A DNA stretch of 64,000 bases, taken from SCUD01 sp036824505. GTDB taxonomy: Bacteria > Pseudomonadota > Gammaproteobacteria > Steroidobacterales > Steroidobacteraceae. Positions 25,077-34,711 of this stretch are shown here, piece by piece. Location of the stretch: contig DAITAA010000013.1 of assembly GCA_036824505.1 (NCBI GenBank), forward strand, positions 1 to 64,000, read 5' to 3'. How positions within the stretch are numbered: the stretch's first letter is position 1; every line of letters starts with the position of its first letter. The notes under the pieces were generated by a model. The model was given only the letters and a program-made list of their open reading frames with translations. It was not told the DNA's origin and did no database searches. A program made the position numbers and the translations under genes.

Positions 25077-26948
25077 CTACCTGTAACCCTTCGCCTGCAG
25101 CGAAAACAGCTGCGCGTAGTGTCCGTTCATGCGCATCAGTTCATCATGGCTGCCGCGCTCGATGATTTGTCCGTTCTGCAGGACCACGATCTGGTCGGCC
25201 ATGCGCACCGTGGAGAAGCGATGCGAGATCAGGATCGCAATGCGGCCTTTGGTCAACGTGCGGAAGTGTTCGAATATGGTTGCCTCGGCGCTCGCGTCCA
25301 TCGCTGCGGTCGGTTCATCGAGCACGAGAATATCCGCGCGCGAACGCATGAACGCGCGCGACAGCGCGATCTTCTGCCATTGGCCGCCCGATAGTTCGCG
25401 GCCGTCGTTGAACCACTTGCCCAGCGGTGTCCGGTAGCCCTCGGGCAGCGTGTCGACGATCGGCGCCGCCAGGCCTTTTCTGCCGGCCTCACGCCACCGT
25501 TCTTCATCTTCGAAGTGCCGCACGTCGCCGGCGCCGATGTTCTCTCCCAGCATGAGCTGATAGCGCGTGAAATCCTGGAAGATCACGCCGATGCGATCGC
25601 GCAACGCGGTTTCCGACCATTCGCGCAGATCCCGCCCGTCCAGCGTTATGCGCCCGGCGGTCGGTAAGTACAGCCGGGTCAGCAACTTGATCAGTGTCGT
25701 CTTGCCGGAGCCGTTTTCGCCGACCAGTGCCAGTGACTCGCTAGGCTTGATGTGCAGGTTCACATCGACGAGTGTCGGCTGCTCGGCGCCCGGGTAACTG
25801 AAGCTGACATTCTCGAAGCGGATTCCGTCCTCGGGCTGGGGACCGCGGATGGCCGTGCCCATGCGGTCATCCACCGGCGTTTCGAGATACTCGTACAGTG
25901 TCGACAGATAGAGATTGTCTTCGTACATTCCGCCGATTGCGGAAAGAATCGCCGACACAGCCGACTGCCCCTGCCGGAACAGCATCAGGTACATCGTCAT
26001 CTGGCCGAGCGTGATGCGGCTCGCGATCGCGGCGAGGGCAATCCAGGCGTAGGCGCCGTACAGCGTTGCGGTCGCGATCAGTCCGAGCAGGAAACCCCAG
26101 GTGTCACGGCGGATCGTGAGATCGCGATCCTCCTTGTAGATCTTGCGGAAGATGCTGCGGTAACGCTCCAGGAACAGCGGCCCGAGCCCGAATAGCTTGA
26201 CCTCCTTGGCGTGGTCTTCGCGCGCAAGCACGGTCTCGAGATAGAGCTGCATGCGCGTCTCGGGAGAGCGCCACAGGAACAGGCGGAACGCTTGGCCCGA
26301 GAATCTCGCCTCCGCGAGGAAAGCCGGCAGACCGGCGACCAGTAGCAGGAGCACTGCCCAGGGCGAAAATCCGAACAGCAGCGTACCGAAACTGACCAGC
26401 GACACGGCGTTCTGCCCCAGACCAAAGGTGCGCATGACCAGTGAGAGCGGACGGCTCGATGCCTCGCGGCGTGCCCGTGTCAGCTTGTCGTAGAAATCCG
26501 AGTTTTCGAAGTGGGCCAGCTCCAGCGTCAGCGCCTTCTCGAGAATCATGACATTCACGCGCTGGCTCAGTTGGGCACGCAACAGCGACTGGCACAGGGA
26601 AATGCCGCGCTGGGCGCCGGCAATGGTTGCGACCAGCAGGGCTTCCGCGCCGACCAGCATCAGTGCATTCCCGGTCAGTGCGGTCCGGGTCACTTCGTCC
26701 GCCTGGATCGCCGCAACGACTGCATCGACGATCAGCGCGCCCACGTACGCAACCGCCGCGGGCAGCGTGCCGGCGACGAGCGTCAGAATCGCGAAGGCAA
26801 CTGTCAGCGGCCGGCTGGTGGTCCAGACCAGCTGCAGCGCACGGCGGCTATAGGCAAAGACGCCGAGAAATCCGCGCGTGAGCTCGGGTTTTGACAGCGT
26901 GGGTCTGCGTGGCGGATTCAAGGATGGATGTCGACGACCCGGCGGCAA
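25077..26948 (-). CDS. ABC exporter (fused permease and ATPase)
   Basis: Up to 623 aa. Six-helix transmembrane domain in the first ~330 residues (VAFAILTLVAGTLPAAVAYVGALIV, WAVLLLLVAGLPAFLA), then an ATPase with Walker A GENGSGKTT, Q-loop IFQDF, signature LSGGQWQK, Walker B ILVLDEPTAAMD and the H-loop ISHRF. Type I exporter; the substrate is unknown. No ATG is available: the start is TTG at 26948 or TTG at 26918 (LNPPRRPTLSKPEL), so the first 10 residues are uncertain. It begins right after the S9 peptidase stop, so the two are likely co-expressed. Confidence 0.92.
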   Translation of the reverse strand: MPPGRRHPSLNPPRRPTLSKPELTRGFLGVFAYSRRALQLVWTTSRPLTVAFAILTLVAGTLPAAVAYVGALIVDAVVAAIQADEVTRTALTGNALMLVGAEALLVATIAGAQRGISLCQSLLRAQLSQRVNVMILEKALTLELAHFENSDFYDKLTRARREASSRPLSLVMRTFGLGQNAVSLVSFGTLLFGFSPWAVLLLLVAGLPAFLAEARFSGQAFRLFLWRSPETRMQLYLETVLAREDHAKEVKLFGLGPLFLERYRSIFRKIYKEDRDLTIRRDTWGFLLGLIATATLYGAYAWIALAAIASRITLGQMTMYLMLFRQGQSAVSAILSAIGGMYEDNLYLSTLYEYLETPVDDRMGTAIRGPQPEDGIRFENVSFSYPGAEQPTLVDVNLHIKPSESLALVGENGSGKTTLIKLLTRLYLPTAGRITLDGRDLREWSETALRDRIGVIFQDFTRYQLMLGENIGAGDVRHFEDEERWREAGRKGLAAPIVDTLPEGYRTPLGKWFNDGRELSGGQWQKIALSRAFMRSRADILVLDEPTAAMDASAEATIFEHFRTLTKGRIAILISHRFSTVRMADQIVVLQNGQIIERGSHDELMRMNGHYAQLFSLQAKGYR

Positions 26949-26949
26949 C

Positions 26950-28998
26950 TCACTTCAGGTGGCCATCGAGCCAGCCCAGCACTTCTGCGTACCATTGCAG
27001 GCTGTTGGCGGGTTTCGAAATCCAGTGGTTTTCGTCCGGGAAGAACAGGAAACGGCTCTCGATCCCGCGCCTTTGCAGCGCCGTGAATGTCGCGATGCCC
27101 TGCGGGTACGGAATCCGGTAATCGAGTGCTCCGTGGATCACGAGCATCGGCGTCTTCCAGGCCGTCACGTAGTTGGCCGGGTTGGACTTTTCGTGGGCAG
27201 CCGGGTTGTCGTAGTAGGGGCCACCCTGGTCCCATTCAACGAACCACAGTTCCTCGGTCGAGTAGTACATCGTCCGGTGATCGAAGACACCGGCATGATT
27301 CACGAGGCAGCGGAATCCGTCCGGCCAGTTACCGGCGATCCAGTTCATCATGTAGCCGCCGTAGGACGCTCCGAGTGCGCAGGCGCGATTCAGATCCAGC
27401 CACGGATAGCGCACGCCCGCGGCGGCCAGCCCCTTCCGCAGATCCTCCAGCGGTTTGCCGCCCCAGTCGCCGCTGATCGAGTCGGTGAATGCCTGCCCGT
27501 ATCCCTGCGAGCCGTGGAAATCGATGAACACGGCTGCATAAGCTGCACCCGCGTAAATCTGCGGGTTCCAGCGATAGCTCCAGGTATTGGCGTAGCTGGA
27601 CTGCGGTCCGCCGTGCACGATGAACGCGACCGGATAATTCCTGCCCGGCTCCCAGTTCCATGGCTTGACCACATAGCCGTAAACCTCTTCGCCACCGGCG
27701 CCCGCGAAGCTGAATTGCTCCGGCTCGCCGAAGCGGACATCGGCCAGGGCCGCTGAATTCACCTCGGTCAGCCGCTTCGGTGCCGCGCGGCCCGAAATGA
27801 GGTAGAGATCGACGGGCGAAGTGAGGCTCTGCAGCGCAAACAGGATCCGGTCGCCCGCCACGTCGAATTCGGTGACATTTCCCGGGCCGGTCAGCATGCG
27901 GCGCGCGCCGTCCTTCAGGTTGATTGACCAGATCGGACGCTGCCCGAGATCGTAAGCCAGCGCGTAGACCTGTCTGCCATCGCGGGAAAATCGGAAGGCA
28001 TCGATCGAACGATCCCAGTCCCGGGTGGTGAAGCGCAGTGCGCCGGTTGCCGCGTCGCGCACGACGAGATGAAAGCGATCGGCCTCGAAGCCCGGTCGAT
28101 CCATTGCCAGGTACGCAAGCTGCTTGCCGTCGGGCGAATAGGCCGGCTGCGCGTCCCACGCGGGATTGTCCGTCGTCAAATTGACCGGCGCTCCACTGCC
28201 GTCGGACGGCACACGATAGACGTCGAAGTTCGTGGACCAGGCTTCGGTACGACCGCGAACCCGCGCCGCGAACACGACCTGGCTGCCATCGGGGCTGAAG
28301 TCGTAATCCGGGCGGTCGCCGAACGGCTTCGATGGCACGTCGGCGTCGAGTGATCCGGTCAGTGCAATCGGTGCCCCCGATGCCCGGTGCTCGCCGTCGA
28401 GCGCGATCGCAAACAGTTCCGACACGCGCCCGTCCTGCCACTTGTCCCAGTGCCGGATGAACAGCTGGTCATAGCGCTGCCCATGCTGTTTCGCGTTCTT
28501 CTGCTCGTCGAGCCGCTTGCGTGTGCAATCAAGATCGACGCAGTCCGGGAAAACCTCGATTCCGAGCAACAGCCGGTCGCCGCGCGGTGAAATTCTGAAG
28601 CTGCGGATGTCCAGCGGCAGGCGCGTGACCTGAATTGCCTCACCGCCGGCAATGGGGAGATACCAGACCTGCGTCGTGCCGCCCCGCGCGGAAAGAAAAT
28701 AGATTCCGCCGCCGTCGGGCGCCCATTCTGCCGCGGTGTCGTTCTCCTCGCTGCTCGTCAGCCGGCGTGGCGCCGACCGGCCGTCGGTGCCGATCAGCCA
28801 GAGGTCACTGCGTCCGCGATCGGCGGCGAGATCCGTTTCACGCAGCGTATAGACGGCACTTTGACCATCCGGCGACAGCTGCGCCTCCGAGGCGCGCGCA
28901 AGCATCGCAAGATCGGTCGCAGTCAGGCCATGGGGCGCAGCGAAGGCGGGCAGCGAAACGGTCGTCATCGCGGCAACCAGCAGCAGGCGGCGCATCAT
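26950..28998 (-). CDS. S9 family prolyl oligopeptidase / acylaminoacyl-peptidase, secreted
   Basis: 682 aa from ATG 28998, which has CCGGAGAT six bases upstream; the longer start at 29037 overlaps the FIST gene. Signal peptide RRLLLVAAMTTVSLPAFAA. The N-terminal beta-propeller has repeated SPDG/SRDG blades (QLSPDGQSAVYT, DFSPDGSQVVF, AYSPDGKQLAY). The C-terminal alpha/beta-hydrolase has Ser in GASYGGYM, Asp in HGALDYRIP and His in DENHWISKP. It cleaves short peptides in the periplasm. A GPQSS-type oxyanion segment (IVHGGPQSS) is present. Same strand as FIST and the ABC exporter. Confidence 0.95.
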   Translation of the reverse strand: MMRRLLLVAAMTTVSLPAFAAPHGLTATDLAMLARASEAQLSPDGQSAVYTLRETDLAADRGRSDLWLIGTDGRSAPRRLTSSEENDTAAEWAPDGGGIYFLSARGGTTQVWYLPIAGGEAIQVTRLPLDIRSFRISPRGDRLLLGIEVFPDCVDLDCTRKRLDEQKNAKQHGQRYDQLFIRHWDKWQDGRVSELFAIALDGEHRASGAPIALTGSLDADVPSKPFGDRPDYDFSPDGSQVVFAARVRGRTEAWSTNFDVYRVPSDGSGAPVNLTTDNPAWDAQPAYSPDGKQLAYLAMDRPGFEADRFHLVVRDAATGALRFTTRDWDRSIDAFRFSRDGRQVYALAYDLGQRPIWSINLKDGARRMLTGPGNVTEFDVAGDRILFALQSLTSPVDLYLISGRAAPKRLTEVNSAALADVRFGEPEQFSFAGAGGEEVYGYVVKPWNWEPGRNYPVAFIVHGGPQSSYANTWSYRWNPQIYAGAAYAAVFIDFHGSQGYGQAFTDSISGDWGGKPLEDLRKGLAAAGVRYPWLDLNRACALGASYGGYMMNWIAGNWPDGFRCLVNHAGVFDHRTMYYSTEELWFVEWDQGGPYYDNPAAHEKSNPANYVTAWKTPMLVIHGALDYRIPYPQGIATFTALQRRGIESRFLFFPDENHWISKPANSLQWYAEVLGWLDGHLK

Positions 28999-29033
28999 AC
29001 GGATCTCCGGCAGGATTTTGGCCAGCGATTCTA

Positions 29034-30221
29034 TCAATTGCTGTCTGCGACGCGCGGCCGGATCAGGCCGAACACGCTCGAGAAGCTGTGCAGGAAGGTC
29101 GCGCCTTCAACCGGCGCGATTTCGCCAGCGCAGAACATGCCCGCGATCGGCACTTCCGCAATGCGCCGCAGCGCGGCGGAATCATGTCCGGAGACGCCGA
29201 ACATGCCGCGGCCGCGGGCCGCGCAGGAAAACAGCAGAGCAGCCGCTGGCGGCGTGCGTCCTTCGAGCGCTGCGCCGAGACGTGCCGCCAGTTCACGTGA
29301 TGCGGCAACGCCGTCACGCAGATGGAACTGCACGACGGTGTTTCGCGCCAGACGTGCGCCAATCCACAGCGCGCCACTGTCCGGGTCGAGTCCCAGCACG
29401 TTCCGTATCAGGAATTCGCCGGTGCCGGCCGTCTGGCGCGGGCCGGGCAATGCGAGGCCGATGCACAGCGAGTCGGCAAAGAGTTCGCGATCAGCCTCGT
29501 CGAGACTCGCGAACAATGCAGCCAGCAGTTCTCTGGGCCTGCGGCCATCCAGTTCGTGCAGCAGATTGCCATCGCAGGCGGTCACGAAAAGTGGCTCGCC
29601 GATCGGGCGGCAGCCCTGGGCGATGACCGGATCGATCGCGACGTTTCCGGTGAGCGCGAGCAGCAGGCCTCCCGACCGGTGGACATCACGATCAGCGAAC
29701 AGCCTGGCGCTTCCCGGTTCGGATGCGCCACTCGCGAGCCCGCCGACAATCGTCGCGCCAGGAAATGCGCGATCGATTCCCCGCGCGCAGGCCTGCGCGT
29801 CAATGGTCGCGGGATCCGCGAGCAGCAGGAAGCTGGGTGCCGATTCCGGACCGAGGCCGAGGAGCCTCCACCAGATCTCGCGCGTGGCAATCAACGGCGG
29901 AATCGTGGCCTGCTCGAGATGCAGCGCCTTCATCGTCACGTCGCCAAGCTGCCCTGCCAGTATCGCGACGCCCGACTGCTCTTCCTCTTCTCTGCCCGCT
30001 CCGATCAGGCCGCCGGCATTGCAGCCGATCAACAAGCCTTCGCCGAGCCATGGCTCAAGGGCCTTCGGCAGGCCATCCATGGCTGCGCCGTAGGCCGCGG
30101 AAACAAAGGCAATGACGAGATCCGGCCGGGTCATTTCCCCATCGGCCGTCAATTGCTCGAGCGCGTCCGCGACCGCGGTTTCGAGGTCCCTGTCCAGACC
30201 GATGGCACTGGCCCACTTCAT
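29034..30221 (-). CDS. FIST N + FIST C domain sensory protein
   Basis: 395 aa. The N-terminal FIST domain runs from MKWASAIG through DLVIAFVSAAYG and LLIGCNAGGLIGAGREEE to FPGATIVGGLASG. The C-terminal FIST_C domain contains LLFSCAARGRGMFG and VPIAGMFCAGEIAPV, the standard closing motifs. FIST domains are proposed to bind small ligands such as amino acids, and usually occur next to signalling modules; here no kinase or GGDEF domain is attached. No signal peptide, so cytoplasmic. The gene ends 35 bp before the S9 peptidase start. Confidence 0.9.
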   Translation of the reverse strand: MKWASAIGLDRDLETAVADALEQLTADGEMTRPDLVIAFVSAAYGAAMDGLPKALEPWLGEGLLIGCNAGGLIGAGREEEEQSGVAILAGQLGDVTMKALHLEQATIPPLIATREIWWRLLGLGPESAPSFLLLADPATIDAQACARGIDRAFPGATIVGGLASGASEPGSARLFADRDVHRSGGLLLALTGNVAIDPVIAQGCRPIGEPLFVTACDGNLLHELDGRRPRELLAALFASLDEADRELFADSLCIGLALPGPRQTAGTGEFLIRNVLGLDPDSGALWIGARLARNTVVQFHLRDGVAASRELAARLGAALEGRTPPAAALLFSCAARGRGMFGVSGHDSAALRRIAEVPIAGMFCAGEIAPVEGATFLHSFSSVFGLIRPRVADSN

Positions 30222-30233
30222 GGCAGGACCGGC

Positions 30234-30896
30234 TCAGGCACCGGCACCGACTTCCTCCTCTGGAATGAAGATCAGTTCCTGCTCCGCGGCGCGTATCCAC
30301 TGCTGCAGATATCCATCTGCCAGCATCGTTTCAAGGTAGCGCCCCGCAAGCTGGCTGAGGGGCAGGCTGTACGTCCTGACCCGCAACGCGACCGGCGCGT
30401 ACATCGCATCGGCAATACTGAACTCGCCGAACAGCCATGGCCCGCGTTCGCCGTGCTCGCGCCGGCACTCCGACCAGATGGCATCGATGCGGCGCAGGTC
30501 CTGCTCCAGTGGTGGTGTCATCGCGACCAGCCTGCCGGTGGCGCGCGCATTCATCGGACAGGCGTCGCGCAGGGCCCTGAACCCGGCATGCATTTCGTGG
30601 GAAATTGAACGGGCCCAGGCACGGCGTCCCGCGTCGGCGGGCCAGCCACGGCCGCCGGCGAGTTCGGAGACGTATTCAGCGATTGCGAGCGATTCCCAGA
30701 CGCGCAGTTCGCCGTGCAACAGCACCGGCACACGGCGGTTTGGCGAGAGCTTTGGGACCTCGCTTGCGAATTCGGGCGATCCGAGGTGGTACTGCCGTTC
30801 CTCGAAGTCGAGGTCGAGATGCTTCAGCAGGAGCCATGGCCGCAGGGACCAGGAGCTGTAGTTCTTCGTTCCGATGACCAGCACAAGCCCGTTCAT
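30234..30896 (-). CDS. Glutathione S-transferase family protein
   Basis: 220 aa from ATG 30896. Thioredoxin-like N-domain MNGLVLVIGTKNYSSWSLRPW with a likely catalytic Ser in the SSWS stretch, cis-Pro region RRVPVLLH and the glutathione-binding VWESLAIAEY, then the all-helical C-domain (GPWLFGEFSIADAMYAPVALR). It likely conjugates or reduces using glutathione in the cytoplasm. It lies 12 bp upstream of the FIST gene and 32 bp downstream of a conserved small protein gene, so all may be one transcript. Confidence 0.9.
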   Translation of the reverse strand: MNGLVLVIGTKNYSSWSLRPWLLLKHLDLDFEERQYHLGSPEFASEVPKLSPNRRVPVLLHGELRVWESLAIAEYVSELAGGRGWPADAGRRAWARSISHEMHAGFRALRDACPMNARATGRLVAMTPPLEQDLRRIDAIWSECRREHGERGPWLFGEFSIADAMYAPVALRVRTYSLPLSQLAGRYLETMLADGYLQQWIRAAEQELIFIPEEEVGAGA

Positions 30897-30928
30897 GCAA
30901 ACGAGCCTGCGCGTCCCGCCGGGGGCGG

Positions 30929-31294
30929 TCAATCCTCCTTAGGCTTCTGGGTCTGGATCCAATTCGACAGTTTTTGCAGGTCTTTCTTCTTCCCGAATCG
31001 CTTTTTTGCCAGCAGCCCGCTGTCGTAGGGGTCGTAGCCTTTCTTCAGCCCCTGCAGATTCTGCTTTACCGGTGCGTTCGAGCCTAGGGTGGAGTCATCG
31101 CTGAGCGCCAGGGTGGGATCCTCCAGCAGGCGCAGCATGGCGGCTCCGCTCACGGTCGCCACGCTCGGCACCCAGATGGCATTGCCGAGATCATCGAAGT
31201 CGATCTTGCCGCGGCCGAGGCGCTGCTCCTCCGCGTAATGCGTCATCTCGCGCGTATCGGTCGAGATCTTCTTGAAGTTGCCGCCACCACCCAT
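30929..31294 (-). CDS. Conserved hypothetical protein
   Basis: 121 aa, or about 105 aa if it starts at the internal Met of TREMTHYAEEQRL. Charged, soluble, no signal. The segments KIDFDDLGNAIWVPSV and KKGYDPYDSGLLAKK..KKKDLQKLSNWI look like those of a short family of proteobacterial hypotheticals I recognise but cannot name. The Lys-rich C-terminus could bind nucleic acid. It is head-to-head with the helicase gene at 31452. Confidence 0.6.
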   Translation of the reverse strand: MGGGGNFKKISTDTREMTHYAEEQRLGRGKIDFDDLGNAIWVPSVATVSGAAMLRLLEDPTLALSDDSTLGSNAPVKQNLQGLKKGYDPYDSGLLAKKRFGKKKDLQKLSNWIQTQKPKED

Positions 31295-31451
31295 GACCCA
31301 CGGATTCCTTCAAATAGCGATTCCTAGGGAAAACGCTATAGAAGCGGGGTTCCCCAATCTGCGAGCGCCTTCACACAATCGCTACCTATCGCGCCTGTCG
31401 GCGACGGGCGGGGGACTGGATGTATATACAGCCTGCCGTTACGATGGTGGC

Positions 31452-33536
31452 GTGACATTGTCCTTACACCTGCAACGGCTGAACGAGGCGCAGCGGCAGG
31501 CGGTCTGCTTCGGCGAACGCGGCGACGGAGGGCGATTCACGGCGCCGGCACTGCTGGTGATCGCCGGTGCCGGAACCGGGAAGACAAATACATTGGCGCA
31601 CCGCGTCGCGCAGCTCGTGATCGAGGGCGTCGATCCGGCGCGCATCCTGCTGCTGACATTCACGCGCCGGGCTGCGCTTGAGATGACACGCCGCGCAGAG
31701 CTTGTGGTCAGCGACGTGCTGCGCCGGGGCAGGACCACCAGTTCTCGTGCAGCCATGGGGCTGCCCTGGTCAGGCACATTTCATTCCATCGCCAACCGCG
31801 TGCTGCGCGAATACGCGCTGGCGCTCGGCATCGCGCCGGAATTCAGCATTCTGGATCGCGGCGATGCGGCGGACCTCATCGACCTGCTGCGCCACGAGCG
31901 CGGGCTCTCGGCGCAGAAGCGCCGCTTTCCCCGCAAGGACACCTGCCTCGCGATCTACTCGCAGCGGGTCAACGGCGCCCGCGCGCTTGAGGATGTGCTG
32001 CATGGCGACTTCCCATGGTGTGAGGAATGGTCCGGGGAACTACGTGGCCTGTTTCGTGCCTATGTGGATCGCAAGCAGGCGAATGCTGCGCTCGACTATG
32101 ACGACCTGCTGCTTTACTGGCACGCGTTGATGCAGGAGCCCGGGCTCGCGGCGCAGGTTGGCGGCCGATTCGACCACGTACTGGTCGACGAATATCAGGA
32201 TGTCAACCGGCTGCAGGCCGACATTGTGCTTGCGCTCAAGCCGGGTGGCGCCGGCGTCACCGTGGTCGGTGACGACGCCCAGGCGATCTATTCATTTCGT
32301 GCCGCATCGGTCGGGCACATCCTGGAATTTCCCGAGCGCTGCGAGCCGCGGGCAACCGTGATCGCGCTGGAACGGAACTACCGCTCCGGCCAGGCAGTGC
32401 TGGATGCGGCGAATGCGGTAATCGCGGGTGCCGGGCGCCAATATCGCAAGACGCTCGTCGCGGTGCGTGCCGGCGGTGCGCGACCGCGACTCGTGACTGT
32501 GCAGGACGACCGTCGGCAGGCCGACTATGTCGTGCAGGGCGTGCTGCAAGGCAGGGAGACGGGTATGCCGCTGCGGCGTCAGGCCGTGCTGTTCCGCAGT
32601 TCGGATCATAGCGACTGGCTCGAGATAGAGCTGATGCGGGCCAACATCCCGTACGTCAAGTACGGCGGATTGCGGTTCCTGGAAGCTGCACACGTCAAGG
32701 ACCTGCTTGCCGTGCTGCGCTGGGCGGACAATCCCAAGAACAGTCTCGCCGCATTCCGCGTGCTGCAATTGCCGGCCGGCATGGGTCCGGCCAACGCTGC
32801 GCGCTGCTGGCAGCAGGTCGCCGGCTCGGGATTCCGGCTGCAGGAACTGGCCGTCTTCCAGCCGCCGGCTGCCACGGCGGATACCTGGCCGTCATTCACC
32901 GCGTTGATGACGGAACTGGCGGATTCGCGCACGCCATGGCAGGGCCAGGTCGAGAGGGTCCGCAGCTGGTACGAACCGCAACTCGAGCGGTTGTACGAAT
33001 CGGCAGAAGTTCGAGCGGCCGATCTCGCGATGCTTGAACAGCTGGCGCCGCAATACCCGAGCCGCGAGCGGTTCCTGACGGAACTGACGCTGGATCCGCC
33101 GAGTGCAAGCGGCGATCTCGCGGGCCCTCCGTTGCTGGATGAGGACTATCTGGTGCTGTCCACCGTGCATTCTGCCAAGGGCCAGGAATGGGATGCGGTC
33201 TACGTCCTGAATGTCACCGACGGCAATTTCCCGTCGGAATTTGCGGCCGGGAATGCGGACGCCATTGATGAAGAGCGCCGCTTGCTCTATGTCGCAATGA
33301 CGCGCGCACGCGATGAATTGCACCTGATCGAGCCGCTGCGCTACTACGTGACGCAGCAGCCGCGCGCCGGCGACCGGCACGTCTATGGCGCACGCAGCCG
33401 GTTTCTCAACGCGGAAGTCCTGGCTGCGCTCGATTGCGCGGGCTGGCCTGCGGAAGCGCAGGCCATGGCTGATCATGTGGCACCGGATGCTGGTGTACGG
33501 GTCGATGTCGCGGGGCGGCTGAAGGCGCTCTGGTAA
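31452..33536 (+). CDS. UvrD/Rep-family ATP-dependent DNA helicase
   Basis: 694 aa from GTG 31452 (MTLSLHLQRLNEAQRQAV), the point where the family consensus begins; the frame is open upstream without matching residues. Superfamily I motifs in order: AGAGTGKT (38-45), TFTRRAALEM, VDEYQDVN, VVGDDAQAIYSFRAA, ALERNYRS, STVHSAKGQEWDAVYV and RRLLYVAMTRARDEL. It unwinds DNA 3' to 5' in repair or replication restart. It is close to but smaller than UvrD/PcrA and lacks their C-terminal tail. Stop codons of this gene and the convergent L,D-transpeptidase are 3 bp apart. Confidence 0.92.
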   Translation: MTLSLHLQRLNEAQRQAVCFGERGDGGRFTAPALLVIAGAGTGKTNTLAHRVAQLVIEGVDPARILLLTFTRRAALEMTRRAELVVSDVLRRGRTTSSRAAMGLPWSGTFHSIANRVLREYALALGIAPEFSILDRGDAADLIDLLRHERGLSAQKRRFPRKDTCLAIYSQRVNGARALEDVLHGDFPWCEEWSGELRGLFRAYVDRKQANAALDYDDLLLYWHALMQEPGLAAQVGGRFDHVLVDEYQDVNRLQADIVLALKPGGAGVTVVGDDAQAIYSFRAASVGHILEFPERCEPRATVIALERNYRSGQAVLDAANAVIAGAGRQYRKTLVAVRAGGARPRLVTVQDDRRQADYVVQGVLQGRETGMPLRRQAVLFRSSDHSDWLEIELMRANIPYVKYGGLRFLEAAHVKDLLAVLRWADNPKNSLAAFRVLQLPAGMGPANAARCWQQVAGSGFRLQELAVFQPPAATADTWPSFTALMTELADSRTPWQGQVERVRSWYEPQLERLYESAEVRAADLAMLEQLAPQYPSRERFLTELTLDPPSASGDLAGPPLLDEDYLVLSTVHSAKGQEWDAVYVLNVTDGNFPSEFAAGNADAIDEERRLLYVAMTRARDELHLIEPLRYYVTQQPRAGDRHVYGARSRFLNAEVLAALDCAGWPAEAQAMADHVAPDAGVRVDVAGRLKALW

Positions 33537-33539
33537 AGG

Positions 33540-34592
33540 TCAGTAGAGCTCGCTGGCCCATTTCTCGCCGGTGACGACGGTGAAATCCGCCTCGGCCGCC
33601 GTGGTGGTGGAGGCCGTCGATGCCGGTTCCGTGATGACCAGCGTCGTGCCGGGGCCAACGACGGTCGCCGCTTCCCGCAGGAATTCCGGCGCTACCTTGA
33701 AGACGGCCAGCAGCTGCTCTGCTGTGACCGTCGTCTGCTGGGTGCCGGAGACCATCAGCCATCGCGGAATGGGTTTGCCATTGATCGGAGAGACGGGATC
33801 GCCGGCGGACGGCTCGAGCATGGTCAGTACCTGCAGGGCGAACCTGCGGTTCGGATCGTCCAGCGTGAATGGCGCGTGACCGATCTCGACTCCGGCGCGG
33901 AAGATGCGGACGCGCCGGTCCTCGTTGGTAATGAGAATGGTCACGGGGCCTTCGGGCGCGGCCTCCGGCTGCCAGGCAATGTCGCCCGTGCGCGGCAGTT
34001 CTTTGGCGAGCGCACCCGTCGCGTCCACCGGCGCAACCAGACCCGGGTGCGCAACCGTGCTGGGGAATTCGTTTTCATCGGAGACGATGACTGTCAGCCC
34101 GGTCTTGGTCTCGGCGTACAGCAGCCGGGCGAACTCGTAGGGCATGCGCACGCAACCGTGGGACGCAGGGTAGCCGGGCAGCCGGCCGGCATGGAGCGCC
34201 ACGCCGGTCCAGGTGAGCCGCAGCATGTAGGGCATCGGCGTGTTGTCGTAGAGATTCGAATAATGATCCTCGTGCTTCTGCAGGATCGTGAAGACACCGG
34301 TTGGCGTCTCGTGGCCCTTCTTTCCGGTGGAAACGGTCGACGCGCCGATCATCACGCCGTTCCGGTATACGTAGGCCAGCTGCTCCGGCAAGGACACGAT
34401 CACCACGATGGGGCCCCGCGGCGACAACTCGGGGTGCCACAGGTATTCGCCCGATTTCAGCATGGCCGGCATGACTATTTTCGCCGTGCCGGGCGTGGAG
34501 GTGTGCTTCGGCGGCGCCATTTCGGCGGCGGCAATGCCGGGCAGCTGGAGCAGAAGTGTGAAGCAGGCGAGGACGGCAGCGCGTCTCTTCAT
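33540..34592 (-). CDS. L,D-transpeptidase (YkuD), exported
   Basis: 350 aa. Signal peptide MKRRAAVLACFTLLLQLPGIAAA. The YkuD domain covers about 60-180: IVVIVSLPEQLAYVYRNGVM, GHETPTGVFTIL, and the catalytic HAG..ASHGCVRMP with the nucleophile Cys. A second half (about 200-350) with LITNEDRRVRIFRAG looks like a degenerate beta-domain repeat without the Cys. Such enzymes make 3-3 peptidoglycan crosslinks or attach lipoproteins. One of three YkuD-type proteins in the window. Confidence 0.9.
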   Translation of the reverse strand: MKRRAAVLACFTLLLQLPGIAAAEMAPPKHTSTPGTAKIVMPAMLKSGEYLWHPELSPRGPIVVIVSLPEQLAYVYRNGVMIGASTVSTGKKGHETPTGVFTILQKHEDHYSNLYDNTPMPYMLRLTWTGVALHAGRLPGYPASHGCVRMPYEFARLLYAETKTGLTVIVSDENEFPSTVAHPGLVAPVDATGALAKELPRTGDIAWQPEAAPEGPVTILITNEDRRVRIFRAGVEIGHAPFTLDDPNRRFALQVLTMLEPSAGDPVSPINGKPIPRWLMVSGTQQTTVTAEQLLAVFKVAPEFLREAATVVGPGTTLVITEPASTASTTTAAEADFTVVTGEKWASELY

Positions 34593-34711
34593 TGTCTAAT
34601 CATACTGTGAGAGAAATCCCGCTGGACCGCGATCGGACGGAACGCTGCTTGATCCGGGGATCAACCGAAAGTAGCATCACCCGTTCGCGTGTCGCGAAAC
34701 GAGAGGGTCAC